Positions 43,001-50,929 of a stretch of DNA of 64,000 nucleotides are shown in pieces. Under the pieces are notes generated by a model. It did not search any database. It was given only the letters and a program-made list of their open reading frames with translations, and was not told the origin of the DNA. Made by a program: the position numbers and the translations under genes. How positions within the stretch are numbered: the first letter of the stretch is position 1; each line of letters opens with the position of its first letter. Source of the DNA: Rhizobiales bacterium dw_265 (GTDB taxonomy: Bacteria; Pseudomonadota; Alphaproteobacteria; Micropepsales; Micropepsaceae); the NCBI GenBank assembly GCA_018449595.1, contig JAAVUU010000003.1:705656-769655 (forward strand), given 5' to 3'.

Positions 43001-43952
43001 CGAAGAAGAGCGTGAGGCCAGCGAAAGATCGGTTCGGCGTAATCGGGCGAAAGGTTGCGTCACCGATCTCCAGACGTTTCATACGGTGTGGCGACTTGGA
43101 ATTACCGACGCGGTCACGGCTACAGCGGGACGTATCCATATCCCGCAGTCGGTCATAGACCATCTTAAGGTACGACGGGAAGGCCTCCAACGAAGTCGCA
43201 AAACAGGCTCGCGGTCGGGAAGATATGAGGACGGGAAGCTGGTGTTGCAGGAGGTGCCGCCCGAGATCGTTCAGGGATGGCTGGAAAAGCAAGAGGCGGA
43301 AATCGCGTGGCTGGAGGCCAATGCCACAATTTGCCCGATCCTCCTTGATGAGAATGTTCCGCCAATGTTGCGCGACCATGTCCGAACATCCAAGACCGAT
43401 ATTCTCGATGCTTTGACGGTATCCGTCCAGCAGGGCTTGCTGTTTATGTCCGACGATCTGCCGACAAGGCAGTTCCGTCAGGTGTTCGCTGGCGACGCCG
43501 GGGCTCCGCTTCAGGCGGTGCTCACGGTTGCCTGCACGAAGAATATGCTCGATGTTCGCCGTTATACCCAACTCACTGCGGACTTGATCCAGCTCGGATG
43601 TGATCACGCTGCAGTAAATCACACGCTGTTGTTGGCCGGCTTGGACATCGACCTAGACACCGGCCAGGCTCCGGGGCCGACCTTCAAGGCGCTGATCCGA
43701 ATGCTGGGCGGTAAGAAGGCCGATCCAGCCTCCCATGTCCTGGCAACCGCACAGTTCCTAGCGCAGCTTTGGCGCCATACGCGCTATGATGAGTGTCGGC
43801 TCCAGGCCAGCAGCTTGATATTGGCGCGCGTGATTTTCCAGAGACCCGATTTCAAGGTAATGCTCCGATCCTTGATGGATCTGTTGGTCAGAATGCCGCG
43901 GGCGGTGGCCTATAGCCGCGACTGGTGTATCGGGCATTTCGTTGGTCTGTGA
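40035..43952 (+). CDS. large fusion: nuclease-like, TPR, GreA/GreB-like and PIN-like domains
   Basis: 1305 residues. Residues 30-170 look like a PD-(D/E)xK restriction-type domain, with D66 in GIDVLG and Q83-R85 in YVGIQCR in place of the usual QxK. Residues about 225-830 are helical repeats of TPR type (for example ASYYEAALKLRPDDPNAIANLA). Near 832-900, YVIVEPDKELRN then PLIAALLGLKVGDSFVDPSG resembles the GreA/GreB C-terminal domain that docks on RNA polymerase. Residues about 1020-1170 (ILDALTVSVQQGLLFMSDDLP) look like a PIN nuclease. No known system with this exact order comes to mind. It may cut nucleic acid linked to transcription as a defence. Confidence 0.75.
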   Translation: MSDQGGTVETGPSAVPAVSARLVTEIPKPRDWQLFQRNCVILFRAELGDPNAQEYGRNGQDQRGIDVLGRRFAHGPDHYVGIQCRLITKPLKEAKIEEDCRDALTLKAGLKEIIFATTAPDSTTASDAAIAVEKKLRAEGFDVTVTVYGWENLQTIIAIHDAAYSAFVPSVVSSSRPQTAVLNPDASSSLADEVAARVVAQLQSGGIARVDRDLGANDKAAEDPALHAKIDTFRDLYRNDGQAAIADAGLRGLLEQDLSAKTWAKFRILTNLGAVSLDIGKEEDAASYYEAALKLRPDDPNAIANLALMRTVQRRCEEAMTLARKALAATPRVDAAVAYLLQAAALGDWQGDPETLVPPELAGAEPADIGLAEFYRRREIPGWEQKTLEISARHVGKKDFDRINALAILSLALKDGLIAKNGQASVSRADLERAANEMTALTEKLLAIRDGHHPDLIAYLNNAAILLRLADRESDCEVLLKRGIAIVGSDPLLLRLLALCLAAQGRRNEAFDTLRISNDIENRLFSADLLAVDRPADAIQSLKAVDTAGNIRLEKIRLRAIGEVASRIKRIEDVTVAIDGLRALDPGDITASLYELRKSEISGADAASLQAQLIVLIQAVPDDADLLSRLMIAEEAMRRDLPTEAVTVLRNHVDLSRSNPAAVVYIQALGGAREDKEFRETLAAASPSLRDLPELLWTAAAHAWNVGDIEHALTAIQRLLDVEPDNGRARLFKVECLIRLDKSVELIAELDRPLEHLSGLRLRDRFRLASLLQHLGYPERAVALAYRLFLENRDNSRAWTTLSILVIEDGIEGRDPDSLRWRATQVADDMAVNLEYEDGSKQYVIVEPDKELRNLDTESWEPGHPLIAALLGLKVGDSFVDPSGRNGKIVKLQHKYVSRSQQVMLRHQERFPGVDGFRSISVDPAAPNGLNGLIEELKSRREWVEHETEQYLNGPLPLSVFAHRVGCDTIDAADGVVQNGYTLKVSTGTEEEREASERSVRRNRAKGCVTDLQTFHTVWRLGITDAVTATAGRIHIPQSVIDHLKVRREGLQRSRKTGSRSGRYEDGKLVLQEVPPEIVQGWLEKQEAEIAWLEANATICPILLDENVPPMLRDHVRTSKTDILDALTVSVQQGLLFMSDDLPTRQFRQVFAGDAGAPLQAVLTVACTKNMLDVRRYTQLTADLIQLGCDHAAVNHTLLLAGLDIDLDTGQAPGPTFKALIRMLGGKKADPASHVLATAQFLAQLWRHTRYDECRLQASSLILARVIFQRPDFKVMLRSLMDLLVRMPRAVAYSRDWCIGHFVGL

Positions 43953-44086
43953 TGATTGCCCGGCTGAGTGATGTTCGGCGTGACCGGCACAGTGCGGTGG
44001 CCATGTCTTCTTTCGCGGCAACATCGCTGCAACAAGGCCGATCCGCCTGGCGCTATATTGGCTGGTCCGTACACTTCGACGAGAGT

Positions 44087-45103
44087 CTATTTCCCGCTAA
44101 CCGTCGTGGCGGGCAGGGCGCACGCGGTCAAGCCGGACCATGTTGTTGTCACGTCCGTTGTCGGGCCCCCGGCATCGGTGATCGCGACGTTCAGTTCTGT
44201 GATGATGGCCGCTGTACTCGGTATGGCCGGTTTGTCGGCGGGAGCAATGTTGCGATCCAGAGATTTGGCCCTATCGGCTTGGGCTTTCAGGGTCGCTGAA
44301 GTGACCTTGCTTGAGACCTGTGCAGAGGTCGGCAGCGACGGTGCAGCCGCCTTGAACGCCGTCTCGGCCGCGTCCAGGCTGAATGCCCCCGATTGCGCGC
44401 TCTTTGTTGTGCCGACAATGACGGAGCGGGCGAAGGTCGAGAGGTTTTCCGGGGCTGTCGCAATCGTCTGCAGTGCGCCCATGGTGGCTTTCAAGCTGTC
44501 GCGGGCCTGGTCTCGCAAGGTGGTAAGCGTCTTTTTGTCATCTGCGCTGGTGGCGTTGTCCTGGATGGCGGCATCGGCATCGCCAATCGCTTTTGTGAGG
44601 CCGTTTATGGCGGGTGCAAGGACATTGGCCTTCTGCACATTATCCAGATGCGAGGCCAGGCCGCTGGCGCAACTCAAGGAATAATAGCCGTTGAAATAAG
44701 CACCGGCCCGGCCTGGAAGCGCCCAGTAAGCCTTGGCGCCGGCCATGGTGGCAGTGCTCAGTCCTAGGGCGATGGTGGCGTCCTTGGCTCCTTGGAACAG
44801 GCCATTGCCCAACGCGGCAACGCCCAGCGCGTACATCGGAATATCGAGGTATTGTTCATAACGCAGCGAATCATTGGCGATCCTGAGATAGCCCGCCCCC
44901 AGTTTGTCCATGTTCGTCGCTGCGTCGCCCAGGCTCTTGTAGACCAAGGCATAGGCGGCCGGGATTGGGGGTGGTGAAGGGTCTTGGACAACGACATTCT
45001 TGTCCGCCAGCGGACTGTAAGGCGCAGCGTCGAATGGCGTATTGGCGCAGCCGGCCGTGCCAAGGCAGATGACCAGGGCCATCGCCGTCCTAGTTTCGAT
45101 CAT
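44087..45103 (-). CDS. predicted lipoprotein, helical, unknown function
   Basis: 338 residues from ATG 45103. A signal peptide ends in the lipobox TAGC (ALVICLGTAGCANTPF), so the protein should be lipid-anchored. The rest is almost wholly helical and Ala-rich (YALVYKSLGDAATNMDKLGA, FARSVIVGTTKSAQSGAF). No known family. It is convergent with the large fusion gene, with 134 bases between stops. Whether it belongs functionally to the accessory block is unclear. Confidence 0.75.
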   Translation of the reverse strand: MIETRTAMALVICLGTAGCANTPFDAAPYSPLADKNVVVQDPSPPPIPAAYALVYKSLGDAATNMDKLGAGYLRIANDSLRYEQYLDIPMYALGVAALGNGLFQGAKDATIALGLSTATMAGAKAYWALPGRAGAYFNGYYSLSCASGLASHLDNVQKANVLAPAINGLTKAIGDADAAIQDNATSADDKKTLTTLRDQARDSLKATMGALQTIATAPENLSTFARSVIVGTTKSAQSGAFSLDAAETAFKAAAPSLPTSAQVSSKVTSATLKAQADRAKSLDRNIAPADKPAIPSTAAIITELNVAITDAGGPTTDVTTTWSGLTACALPATTVSGK

Positions 45104-45510
45104 GTCATGCCCCCGCGAGCGGAGGAGCGTCACAGTCGGGAAACAAGCACCCGGCGGCCCTCGGGCCGCGCCCCGTCGCCAACAATATTCGGCAAGGGTG
45201 CAAAGTCAAACCATACCAGTGCCCGCGTGCCGCATAACGGGGAAGTCGTAGCGTGCGGATGGCTAAGCGATTGAAAAATGAAGCATTCCGGAACGCAGAC
45301 ACACGGATGTTGTCGGGGTGTCAACAACGACCCTTCATCCCTGTGTAAGGACGTGCCGCGCGGCGATACGACGACAGGAGCATTCCCCATAACGCGATTA
45401 GGTGAACGAGCTTGTATTGTCCGCTCTTGGTGCAAAGCAGACTCGGCTAGGCGAGGCGGGATAGTAGATCGAAAGTTCCAGCATAAGGTCGCGGACGCTT
45501 GCTTCAACGC
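45104..45510. other. gap upstream of the lipoprotein gene
   Basis: About 400 bases between two minus-strand genes. Short frames are present on both strands but none looks like protein. It presumably carries the lipoprotein promoter; no repeat seen. Confidence 0.45.
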
Positions 45511-46479
45511 CTACAAGGCGAGGGCAGCCAGGAACATGATACCCCCATCAACACGCTTCCGGATGTTTTGCAGTTTGGCAAAGCCATGTCTCCCTGCTTC
45601 ACCGTGCGTCGCTTCGTTGAATACCTTGAACAACTGCAGAATATCTTCAATGTCCTTGTCGACAAACCCGAGCATTTCAGGCGAATCGGCACCCTTCTTG
45701 CGTAAGAGATAGCGAATCTTGGCCCTGCGGGATGGTGTCCCCTGTTGTGTCAGTTCGCAGTCTGCGTCTGCCTGACGCACGTCTTCGTCGCTTGCCCATC
45801 GGCTCAGGATTTCGTTGAAAATCTCACGAACGCTGGTGCAGAAATGCCTGCCCGCGTCCGGATTGGACGGGTTAAGAGCGAAAAGCGCACCTTTCCACCG
45901 GTCGCAAAGGTCTTGGGAGAAACCCGCTAGGTATTCAAGTATCCCGGTGTCCTCCTGTGCACCTTCCGGGGCTTTCGGTTCCTCCGAGACGAACGCATCC
46001 GCCACTTCAGCGCTGTTCTCTGCTTCTCTCTCCAAAAGAGAAAAAAGGTTGGTTACGCCTGATGACGTGGGAGCTTGGCGCTCAACCCGCTCAAGTTGTT
46101 GGTTCAAATCGAGCGCTGAACTGCGTACTTCGACATACTGGGTGGTAGAACGGCTTTCCAAACGGGAGATCAGCAGCCGTAACTGTTGGCGATTGCTCGT
46201 GACCTTGGCGTTGTGCTGCCTAACTGCTTGATTATATTTGTTAACAGCGGCCTGTGCGTTTTGATTGTGCTGACGCACAAGGCGATTGTGCTCGTTTACA
46301 ACCTGCTGATTATGGCGGTTAGCGCGTTCAATCTCTCGGTTTACGTCCCTGACGTACTTTTCAGCCGCAGCCTTGTTGACTCGATTGACGCGATCAACCT
46401 CCTGATTGTGGCGCCTGACCGCATCGTTGTGCCGTTGCTGTTGCTGCCTAAGCCAAGCGTTGTACTGCGATGGTGTCAT
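45511..46479 (-). CDS. Asn-rich coiled-coil protein with a nuclease-like C-terminal domain
   Basis: 322 residues from ATG 46479. Residues 1-110 form a long charged helix in which HN or VN pairs recur about every 7-11 positions (RRHNQEVDRVNRVN, ANRHNQQVVNEHNRLVRQHN). Residues 170-322 form a folded domain: LCDRWKGALFALNPSNPDAG, RHFCTSVREIFNEIL, RRAKIRYLLRKKGAD, HGFAKLQNIRKRVDGGI. From memory this tail resembles proteins annotated as pPIWI-associating nuclease; I cannot confirm that. It closes the accessory block. Confidence 0.7.
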   Translation of the reverse strand: MTPSQYNAWLRQQQQRHNDAVRRHNQEVDRVNRVNKAAAEKYVRDVNREIERANRHNQQVVNEHNRLVRQHNQNAQAAVNKYNQAVRQHNAKVTSNRQQLRLLISRLESRSTTQYVEVRSSALDLNQQLERVERQAPTSSGVTNLFSLLEREAENSAEVADAFVSEEPKAPEGAQEDTGILEYLAGFSQDLCDRWKGALFALNPSNPDAGRHFCTSVREIFNEILSRWASDEDVRQADADCELTQQGTPSRRAKIRYLLRKKGADSPEMLGFVDKDIEDILQLFKVFNEATHGEAGRHGFAKLQNIRKRVDGGIMFLAALAL

Positions 46480-47227
46480 GCTCAAACCTGAGGCGCTGTT
46501 CGCCCAACCTAGAATGAATCATTGAATTTATTTTATCACGAATCTTACGTGGAACAAACAGGGTTCGTAGCTTCATCGGGCTTCGTCCTCAAAGCTAACG
46601 TTTAGCTTGCGGCTCCATTGCGGTTAGGCTTGATCGTGGGTGGAGAGGTGTGGGATTCTCTGCTCGCTTTGTCGCGTTGGCGGCCAGTCGCGACCAGCCA
46701 AGGCGCTACAAGGATATTACAGGCCATGCCAAACGCACCGGCACGCCGAAGGTGCCACCACGGAAAGTCAAAAAAACAGGATTTCCGTGGAAAAATGCGA
46801 CTTGGAGCGAGGATTGAAAATCCGCGCGTCGGAACATGGGTTGTTGTCGAGAGCGCGGCATGAGCTTGACCGGCAACAAGGTCTGAAGGCGGAAATTCAC
46901 CTGGACAGGCAGAACGGAATTCGTGGCACGCAAATGGTACGCACTTTCGCGTAACCCATTGAAATTGCGTCGACACAGACTCAACGCAAATGAACGAAAA
47001 AGCTAGGATTTCCGCCGTTTTCCTCTAACAAGGGCACCGCTCATAACGGTTAGGTCGCAGGTTCGAGTTCGTTGGAAATTATCCAATAAAATCAATCGAC
47101 GAGTTCAGATCGAACTTGCGACCCGAAAATGAAAACAGTTAGGTCGCTGGTTCGAATCCATACGCAGACTTGAGTCCGGGCCAGACACTAGTTCTCGATG
47201 ATCAAACCCAAAAGCGACCGCAGTGCG
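46480..47227. other. gene-poor end of the accessory block
   Basis: About 750 bases. The frames at 46.6-46.98 kb have no protein-like sequence and may be remnants. The last part holds three tRNA T-arm-like motifs (47053-47159). I find no intact gene. Confidence 0.45.
47053..47159. repeat. three tRNA T-arm-like motifs, possible attachment-site scars
   Basis: GGTCGCAGGTTCGAGTTC (47053-47070, plus), GGTCGCAAGTTCG read on the minus strand (47111-47123), and GGTCGCTGGTTCGAATCC (47142-47159, plus). They resemble the 5' half of a tRNA T-arm plus loop, but no complete tRNA surrounds any of them. Confidence 0.5.
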
Positions 47228-47665
47228 TCAAATGCGAGCCGCCCTTTCTAACGCTTCCGCCTCAGGCCCGGACAGATAGAGATCGCGGAATTCGGGATCG
47301 ACCTGTTCCCACATGAGCCGTGAGAACAGCAAAGCAGCGTTCAATGGATGATGGCAGATCAACAGGGAGTCGGCTTCCCCGGCGCCGTTCATGTGAACCC
47401 ACACCGCGCATTCGATTGGCGTACCCTGAATCTGGGCGCGGTAGGATTCCATGGAGAACGAAGTGCCCACCTCGCTGCGATAGGTGAAATTCTGAAACTC
47501 ATACAGCGGGATGGCGTGTTTCAGGAGCGCCAGGATCGTTGCCTTGCCCTGGACGGGCTGTTTGAGAACGGTTGCTTCGAGCGTGGCGTCGTCCGCAAGC
47601 TTGGAAAGCCAGGACGGGGGACCGTCCGGCCTGGGCAACACGGGTCCGGTGTCATTGAACTTCAT
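47228..47665 (-). CDS. SnoaL/NTF2-like protein
   Basis: 145 residues from ATG 47665, preceded by AGGAG. The cone-shaped NTF2-like fold is suggested by TILALLKHAIPLYEFQNFTY, AQIQGTPIECAVWVHMNGAG and DSLLICHHPLNAALLFSRL. Such proteins are small-molecule isomerases, hydrolases or binding proteins. It lies 29 bases downstream of the DJ-1/PfpI gene on the same strand, so they probably form an operon. Confidence 0.7.
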   Translation of the reverse strand: MKFNDTGPVLPRPDGPPSWLSKLADDATLEATVLKQPVQGKATILALLKHAIPLYEFQNFTYRSEVGTSFSMESYRAQIQGTPIECAVWVHMNGAGEADSLLICHHPLNAALLFSRLMWEQVDPEFRDLYLSGPEAEALERAARI

Positions 47666-47694
47666 GAACAAACTCCTTGGCTGGCGTCGGGAAG

Positions 47695-48432
47695 CTAACG
47701 GCCCGCATTGCCGGACAGCTCGTCGCCAATGGCATGAACAAACGGGGCGAGATCGATCGGCGCGCGCGACGTCACGAATTTGCCGTCCACGACAACGGGC
47801 TCGTCGGAGTAGGTCGCGCCTGCACCTTCCAGATCGGGCCGCGTCGACCACCAGGCGGTCACGCGCTTGCCCTTGAGCAAACCCGCGTCGGCCAGAACCC
47901 AAGGTCCATGGCAGATCGCCCCGATAATCTTGCCGGCGGCAGCGGCTTTCTGAAGTAGTGCTCGCACCTGCAGGTCGGCGCGAAGGGTATCGGGGTTCCA
48001 GGAGCCGCCCGGAACAATGAAGGCGTCGTAGGACGGCTCATCGACCGCATCCACCGTCTTATCAAAGGCGATCCAGCCCGCGGTTTCGATGAAGCGAATA
48101 GTCAGAATGTGGGTTCCCCGGATCGCGGGGGTCTGAAGGCCGAGATAAGCGGGATAGGAGGGCATTTTCGGAGAAATCAGGTCGATCTCGGCGCCGCGCT
48201 GCTTGAAGAAATGCAGAATGGTGGTGAGTTCGATTTCTTCGACGCCATCGGTCGCAATCACGCCGATGCGCTTGCCGGCAAAGGCTTTCGGATCGGTGGG
48301 CGCTTCGGTCCAGATTTGGCGCAAGGCCGCGTTTTCTGGCGCATCGAGCAGCTGGGCCGCGGAAATCCGAGGGAACGCGGGCGAAGCCTCAGATGCAAGG
48401 AGCGCCTGGAAGGGGCTGATATCGTTGGGCAT
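47695..48432 (-). CDS. DJ-1/PfpI family protein
   Basis: 245 residues. The class I glutamine-amidotransferase-like fold is clear: KRIGVIATDGVEEIELTTIL, YDAFIVPGGSWNPDTLRAD, and the nucleophile cysteine in GAICHGPWVLADAG near residue 173. Family members are deglycases, chaperones or hydratases acting under carbonyl or oxidative stress. A long N-terminal extension precedes the domain. Operon with the NTF2-like gene; the tautomerase gene lies upstream on the same strand. Confidence 0.9.
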   Translation of the reverse strand: MPNDISPFQALLASEASPAFPRISAAQLLDAPENAALRQIWTEAPTDPKAFAGKRIGVIATDGVEEIELTTILHFFKQRGAEIDLISPKMPSYPAYLGLQTPAIRGTHILTIRFIETAGWIAFDKTVDAVDEPSYDAFIVPGGSWNPDTLRADLQVRALLQKAAAAGKIIGAICHGPWVLADAGLLKGKRVTAWWSTRPDLEGAGATYSDEPVVVDGKFVTSRAPIDLAPFVHAIGDELSGNAGR

Positions 48433-48517
48433 GGATCATTTCCTTTGGTTGGAGCATTCGCGTTCAAACGAAACGCCCGTCTGCGGCGTTTCGGCGCGTA
48501 TGAGGTGATGGATCCCC

Positions 48518-48910
48518 TTATGACGGCGGTGCGTACTGCATGAGACCGCCGCCGAAGGACCAATCCTCGCGCTGGGCATCGACAAGACTGATGAACACGT
48601 CCTCGCGGCGGACATTCGCCTTTTCGTGAAGGGAATCGGCAATTGCCTTGAAGAAGGCCTTCTTCACTTCCGTCGTGCGGCCGGCGACCCAGGTGATCTG
48701 GATGAAGATGATGCCTGGGCTGTACTCGATCCCCAGATAACCCTCCGACGGGTAAATGAGTTCATCCGCGTTGTGGCGGGTAATGATCTGAAACTTGTCA
48801 TTGGCGGGAACCTTCGCGATCGAAACCATCGCGTCATAGACGGCCTCGCTGGCTGCCTTGGTCACTTTGGGGTCGGCATACCTGCTCAAATCGATACGAA
48901 CCAGAGGCAT
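48518..48910 (-). CDS. tautomerase family protein
   Basis: 130 residues. ATG 48910 is preferred because the mature protein must begin Met-Pro: P2 is the catalytic base (MPLVRIDLS), and GGAG lies six bases upstream. The continuation (FQIITRHNADELIYPSEGYL, FIQITWVAGRTTEVKKAFFKA, VFISLVDAQREDWSFGGG) is typical of the MIF/4-oxalocrotonate tautomerase superfamily. Divergent from the LysR gene at 49029, its probable regulator. Confidence 0.9.
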   Translation of the reverse strand: MPLVRIDLSRYADPKVTKAASEAVYDAMVSIAKVPANDKFQIITRHNADELIYPSEGYLGIEYSPGIIFIQITWVAGRTTEVKKAFFKAIADSLHEKANVRREDVFISLVDAQREDWSFGGGLMQYAPPS

Positions 48911-49028
48911 GGTCATCTCCTGCGATTGTCGCGACGCCCATGGGGTCGCTTGTCAGCAGGAGAGATAGTCTGCTATGCACCATGCTTCAAACGCATTATA
49001 AACATACTTTACATGCGAGTTGGGCATT

Positions 49029-49961
49029 ATGCTGGACGAGTTAAAAGCCCTGGTTGCGGTCGTGGAGGAACGATCCGTCACGAAAGCCGCGGCGAAGCTG
49101 TTTCTGACCCAGTCCGCGATTTCGCGGCGCATCCAGCAGCTTGAAGACACGCTGCGGACACCGCTGTTGGATCGCACAAGCCGCCCGCCGACGCCGACGG
49201 CTATCGGCCAACGGGTCTATGCCCAGGCCGTCATTACGCTCCGTGCGTTCGACAGCCTGGTCGCACTAACGACCGAGAGCGCCATGCCGCGCGGCCCGTT
49301 CCGCATCGGCGTCGCGCACGGGATCGTCGAAGCGATTGTCGTTGAACCCTTGCGTGCGCTTCGGGCGCAGTTTCCGGAACTCGACCTGCGCCTGAGAGCG
49401 GGCTGGAGCCCCCAGATTATCGATGACATCGTAGCAGGTGACCTGGATGCAGCCGTCGTCCTGAAATCCCACACCAGTCCCGCGCCGACAACCCATCACC
49501 AAGAGATTCTGGCTTCTCTCGACGTCGTGGCGGTCCAGAGCCGTAGCCATCCCTTGGTTAGCGGCCGGTCATCCGTTTCTGACCTGGCCCGGTATGATTG
49601 GATCGTGAACCCGCAAGGGTGCGGTTACCGCGCCGAGTTGGAGCGGGTTATGGGAGAGCACGGCCAAGAATTGCGGGTTGGGGTCGATGCCTATGGGACA
49701 GAGATGCAATTGCAGCTGGTGGGCGCCGGACTCGGATTGGGCATTGTGTCAAAATCTATCCTGGCTCTGAGCCGCCATCGCGACGAGCTTTCGATCGTAG
49801 ACCTGAAGGACTTCAAGTTTCGCATCGATGTCAATGTTCTGCACCAATCGAGCGTGGGCAATCTCATAAAGCCCATCGCGCTGCTGCGCGACGTGGTAGC
49901 CGCGAGAATTCTTGCTGCCGAACGTGCCCCAGACGGTCCGAAAAGCCGCAAGAGAGCGTGA
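49029..49961 (+). CDS. LysR-family transcriptional regulator
   Basis: 310 residues from ATG 49029. The winged helix is at 1-60 (LKALVAVVEERSVTKAAAKL, TQSAISRRIQQLEDTLRTPL), followed by the effector domain (GPFRIGVAHGIVEAIVVEP, GAGLGLGIVSKSIL). It diverges from the tautomerase/DJ-1/NTF2-like genes and likely controls them. The inducer is unknown. Confidence 0.92.
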   Translation: MLDELKALVAVVEERSVTKAAAKLFLTQSAISRRIQQLEDTLRTPLLDRTSRPPTPTAIGQRVYAQAVITLRAFDSLVALTTESAMPRGPFRIGVAHGIVEAIVVEPLRALRAQFPELDLRLRAGWSPQIIDDIVAGDLDAAVVLKSHTSPAPTTHHQEILASLDVVAVQSRSHPLVSGRSSVSDLARYDWIVNPQGCGYRAELERVMGEHGQELRVGVDAYGTEMQLQLVGAGLGLGIVSKSILALSRHRDELSIVDLKDFKFRIDVNVLHQSSVGNLIKPIALLRDVVAARILAAERAPDGPKSRKRA

Positions 49962-49998
49962 GCGTAAATGTGCCGCCTTTCAGCGTGAGGATCGCACC

Positions 49999-50298
49999 AT
50001 GAACTATGTCGCTCTTTTCATTTCTGGCGCTTTGCTCTGTAACTGCATTCCGCACCTGAGCGCCGGATTGCAGGGATCACCGTTTCCAACGCCCTTCGCC
50101 ACACCACGGGGCGTCGGAAATTCATCGCCCCTTGTGAATTTCTTTTGGGGTACGTTCAATCTGGTTGTTGGTCTCGCGATCGCCTCGCGCTTCGGCATCA
50201 CCTTCGGCCCCAATCTGGACTGCCTGGCGTTGGCGGTGGGCTTCATCGCCCTCGGGGCCTATCTCTCCTGCCACTTCGGTGAGGTCCGGCGAGACTAG
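49999..50298 (+). CDS. small inner-membrane protein
   Basis: 99 residues from ATG 49999, 37 bases after the LysR stop. Three hydrophobic segments are visible (YVALFISGALLCNCIPHL, VNFFWGTFNLVVGLAIAS, CLALAVGFIALGAYLSCHF). It matches a widespread small membrane family in proteobacteria with the N-terminal NCIPHL segment. Function unknown; it may be co-transcribed with the regulator. Confidence 0.75.
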   Translation: MNYVALFISGALLCNCIPHLSAGLQGSPFPTPFATPRGVGNSSPLVNFFWGTFNLVVGLAIASRFGITFGPNLDCLALAVGFIALGAYLSCHFGEVRRD

Positions 50299-50342
50299 TG
50301 TGCGTCACCGCATCGAAGGCGCGCGGGGGTTAGCTCAATCGC

Positions 50343-50807
50343 TCAGATCGGAAGCTCGGTCGTTTGCTTGATCGCTTGCAGGGGGATCTCGCTGACCACA
50401 TTCCGCACGCCGCGGATGCCCGCCAGATGTCCCATATGGACCGAGCGATAATCATCGAGGTCCGAGACAACGACCCGCAGCAGAAAATCATACCCGCCCG
50501 CCATGAGATAGGCGTCCACAACCTGCGGCAGTTTGCGGATCGCAGCCGCGAAATTCTCGATGGAGTCCTGGTCCTGGCTCTCAAGGGTGATGCGAACGAA
50601 AATTGTCATGCCCAATCCCAGGCTGGGGGGACTGAGCAGGGCGACGTACCGATCGATCACCCCTGCTTCCTCAAGGAGTTTGACCCTGCGAAGGCACGGA
50701 GACGGCGAGAGCCCGGCCATGTCGGCGAGCTTGGTGTTGGGGATTTTGGCGTCCCGCTGCAGGGCCTTGAGGATTTTCTTATCAATGACATCGAGAGAGT
50801 CTGGCAT
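50343..50807 (-). CDS. Lrp/AsnC-family transcriptional regulator
   Basis: 154 residues from ATG 50807. The helix-turn-helix (DVIDKKILKALQRDAKIPNT, LADMAGLSPSPCLRRVKLLE) is followed by the RAM ligand-binding domain (VVDAYLMAGGYDFLLRVVV, GVRNVVSEIPLQAIKQ). It is divergent from the Cys/Met-metabolism enzyme at 50930 and probably controls it in response to an amino acid. Confidence 0.92.
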   Translation of the reverse strand: MPDSLDVIDKKILKALQRDAKIPNTKLADMAGLSPSPCLRRVKLLEEAGVIDRYVALLSPPSLGLGMTIFVRITLESQDQDSIENFAAAIRKLPQVVDAYLMAGGYDFLLRVVVSDLDDYRSVHMGHLAGIRGVRNVVSEIPLQAIKQTTELPI

Positions 50808-50929
50808 TTTGCACCACACAATGGCCGGTTCTTGATGCTGGATGCTAATCGAGCCTGTGATTTGGCGCAAATTCGCAATCCGTAGGCCCAGGAAAAACCT
50901 ATCCTGGCGCCTCGAAAAATCGGAGGCGG

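Noticed and set aside
46618..46976. Short open frames on both strands in the gap after the coiled-coil gene
   Set aside because: Neither frame shows conserved motifs or a ribosome site; they may be remnants but cannot be supported as genes.
50325..50400. tRNA-like AGCTCAAT stretch
   Set aside because: No acceptor stem, anticodon arm or T-loop around it; it is the 3' end of the Lrp-type gene.
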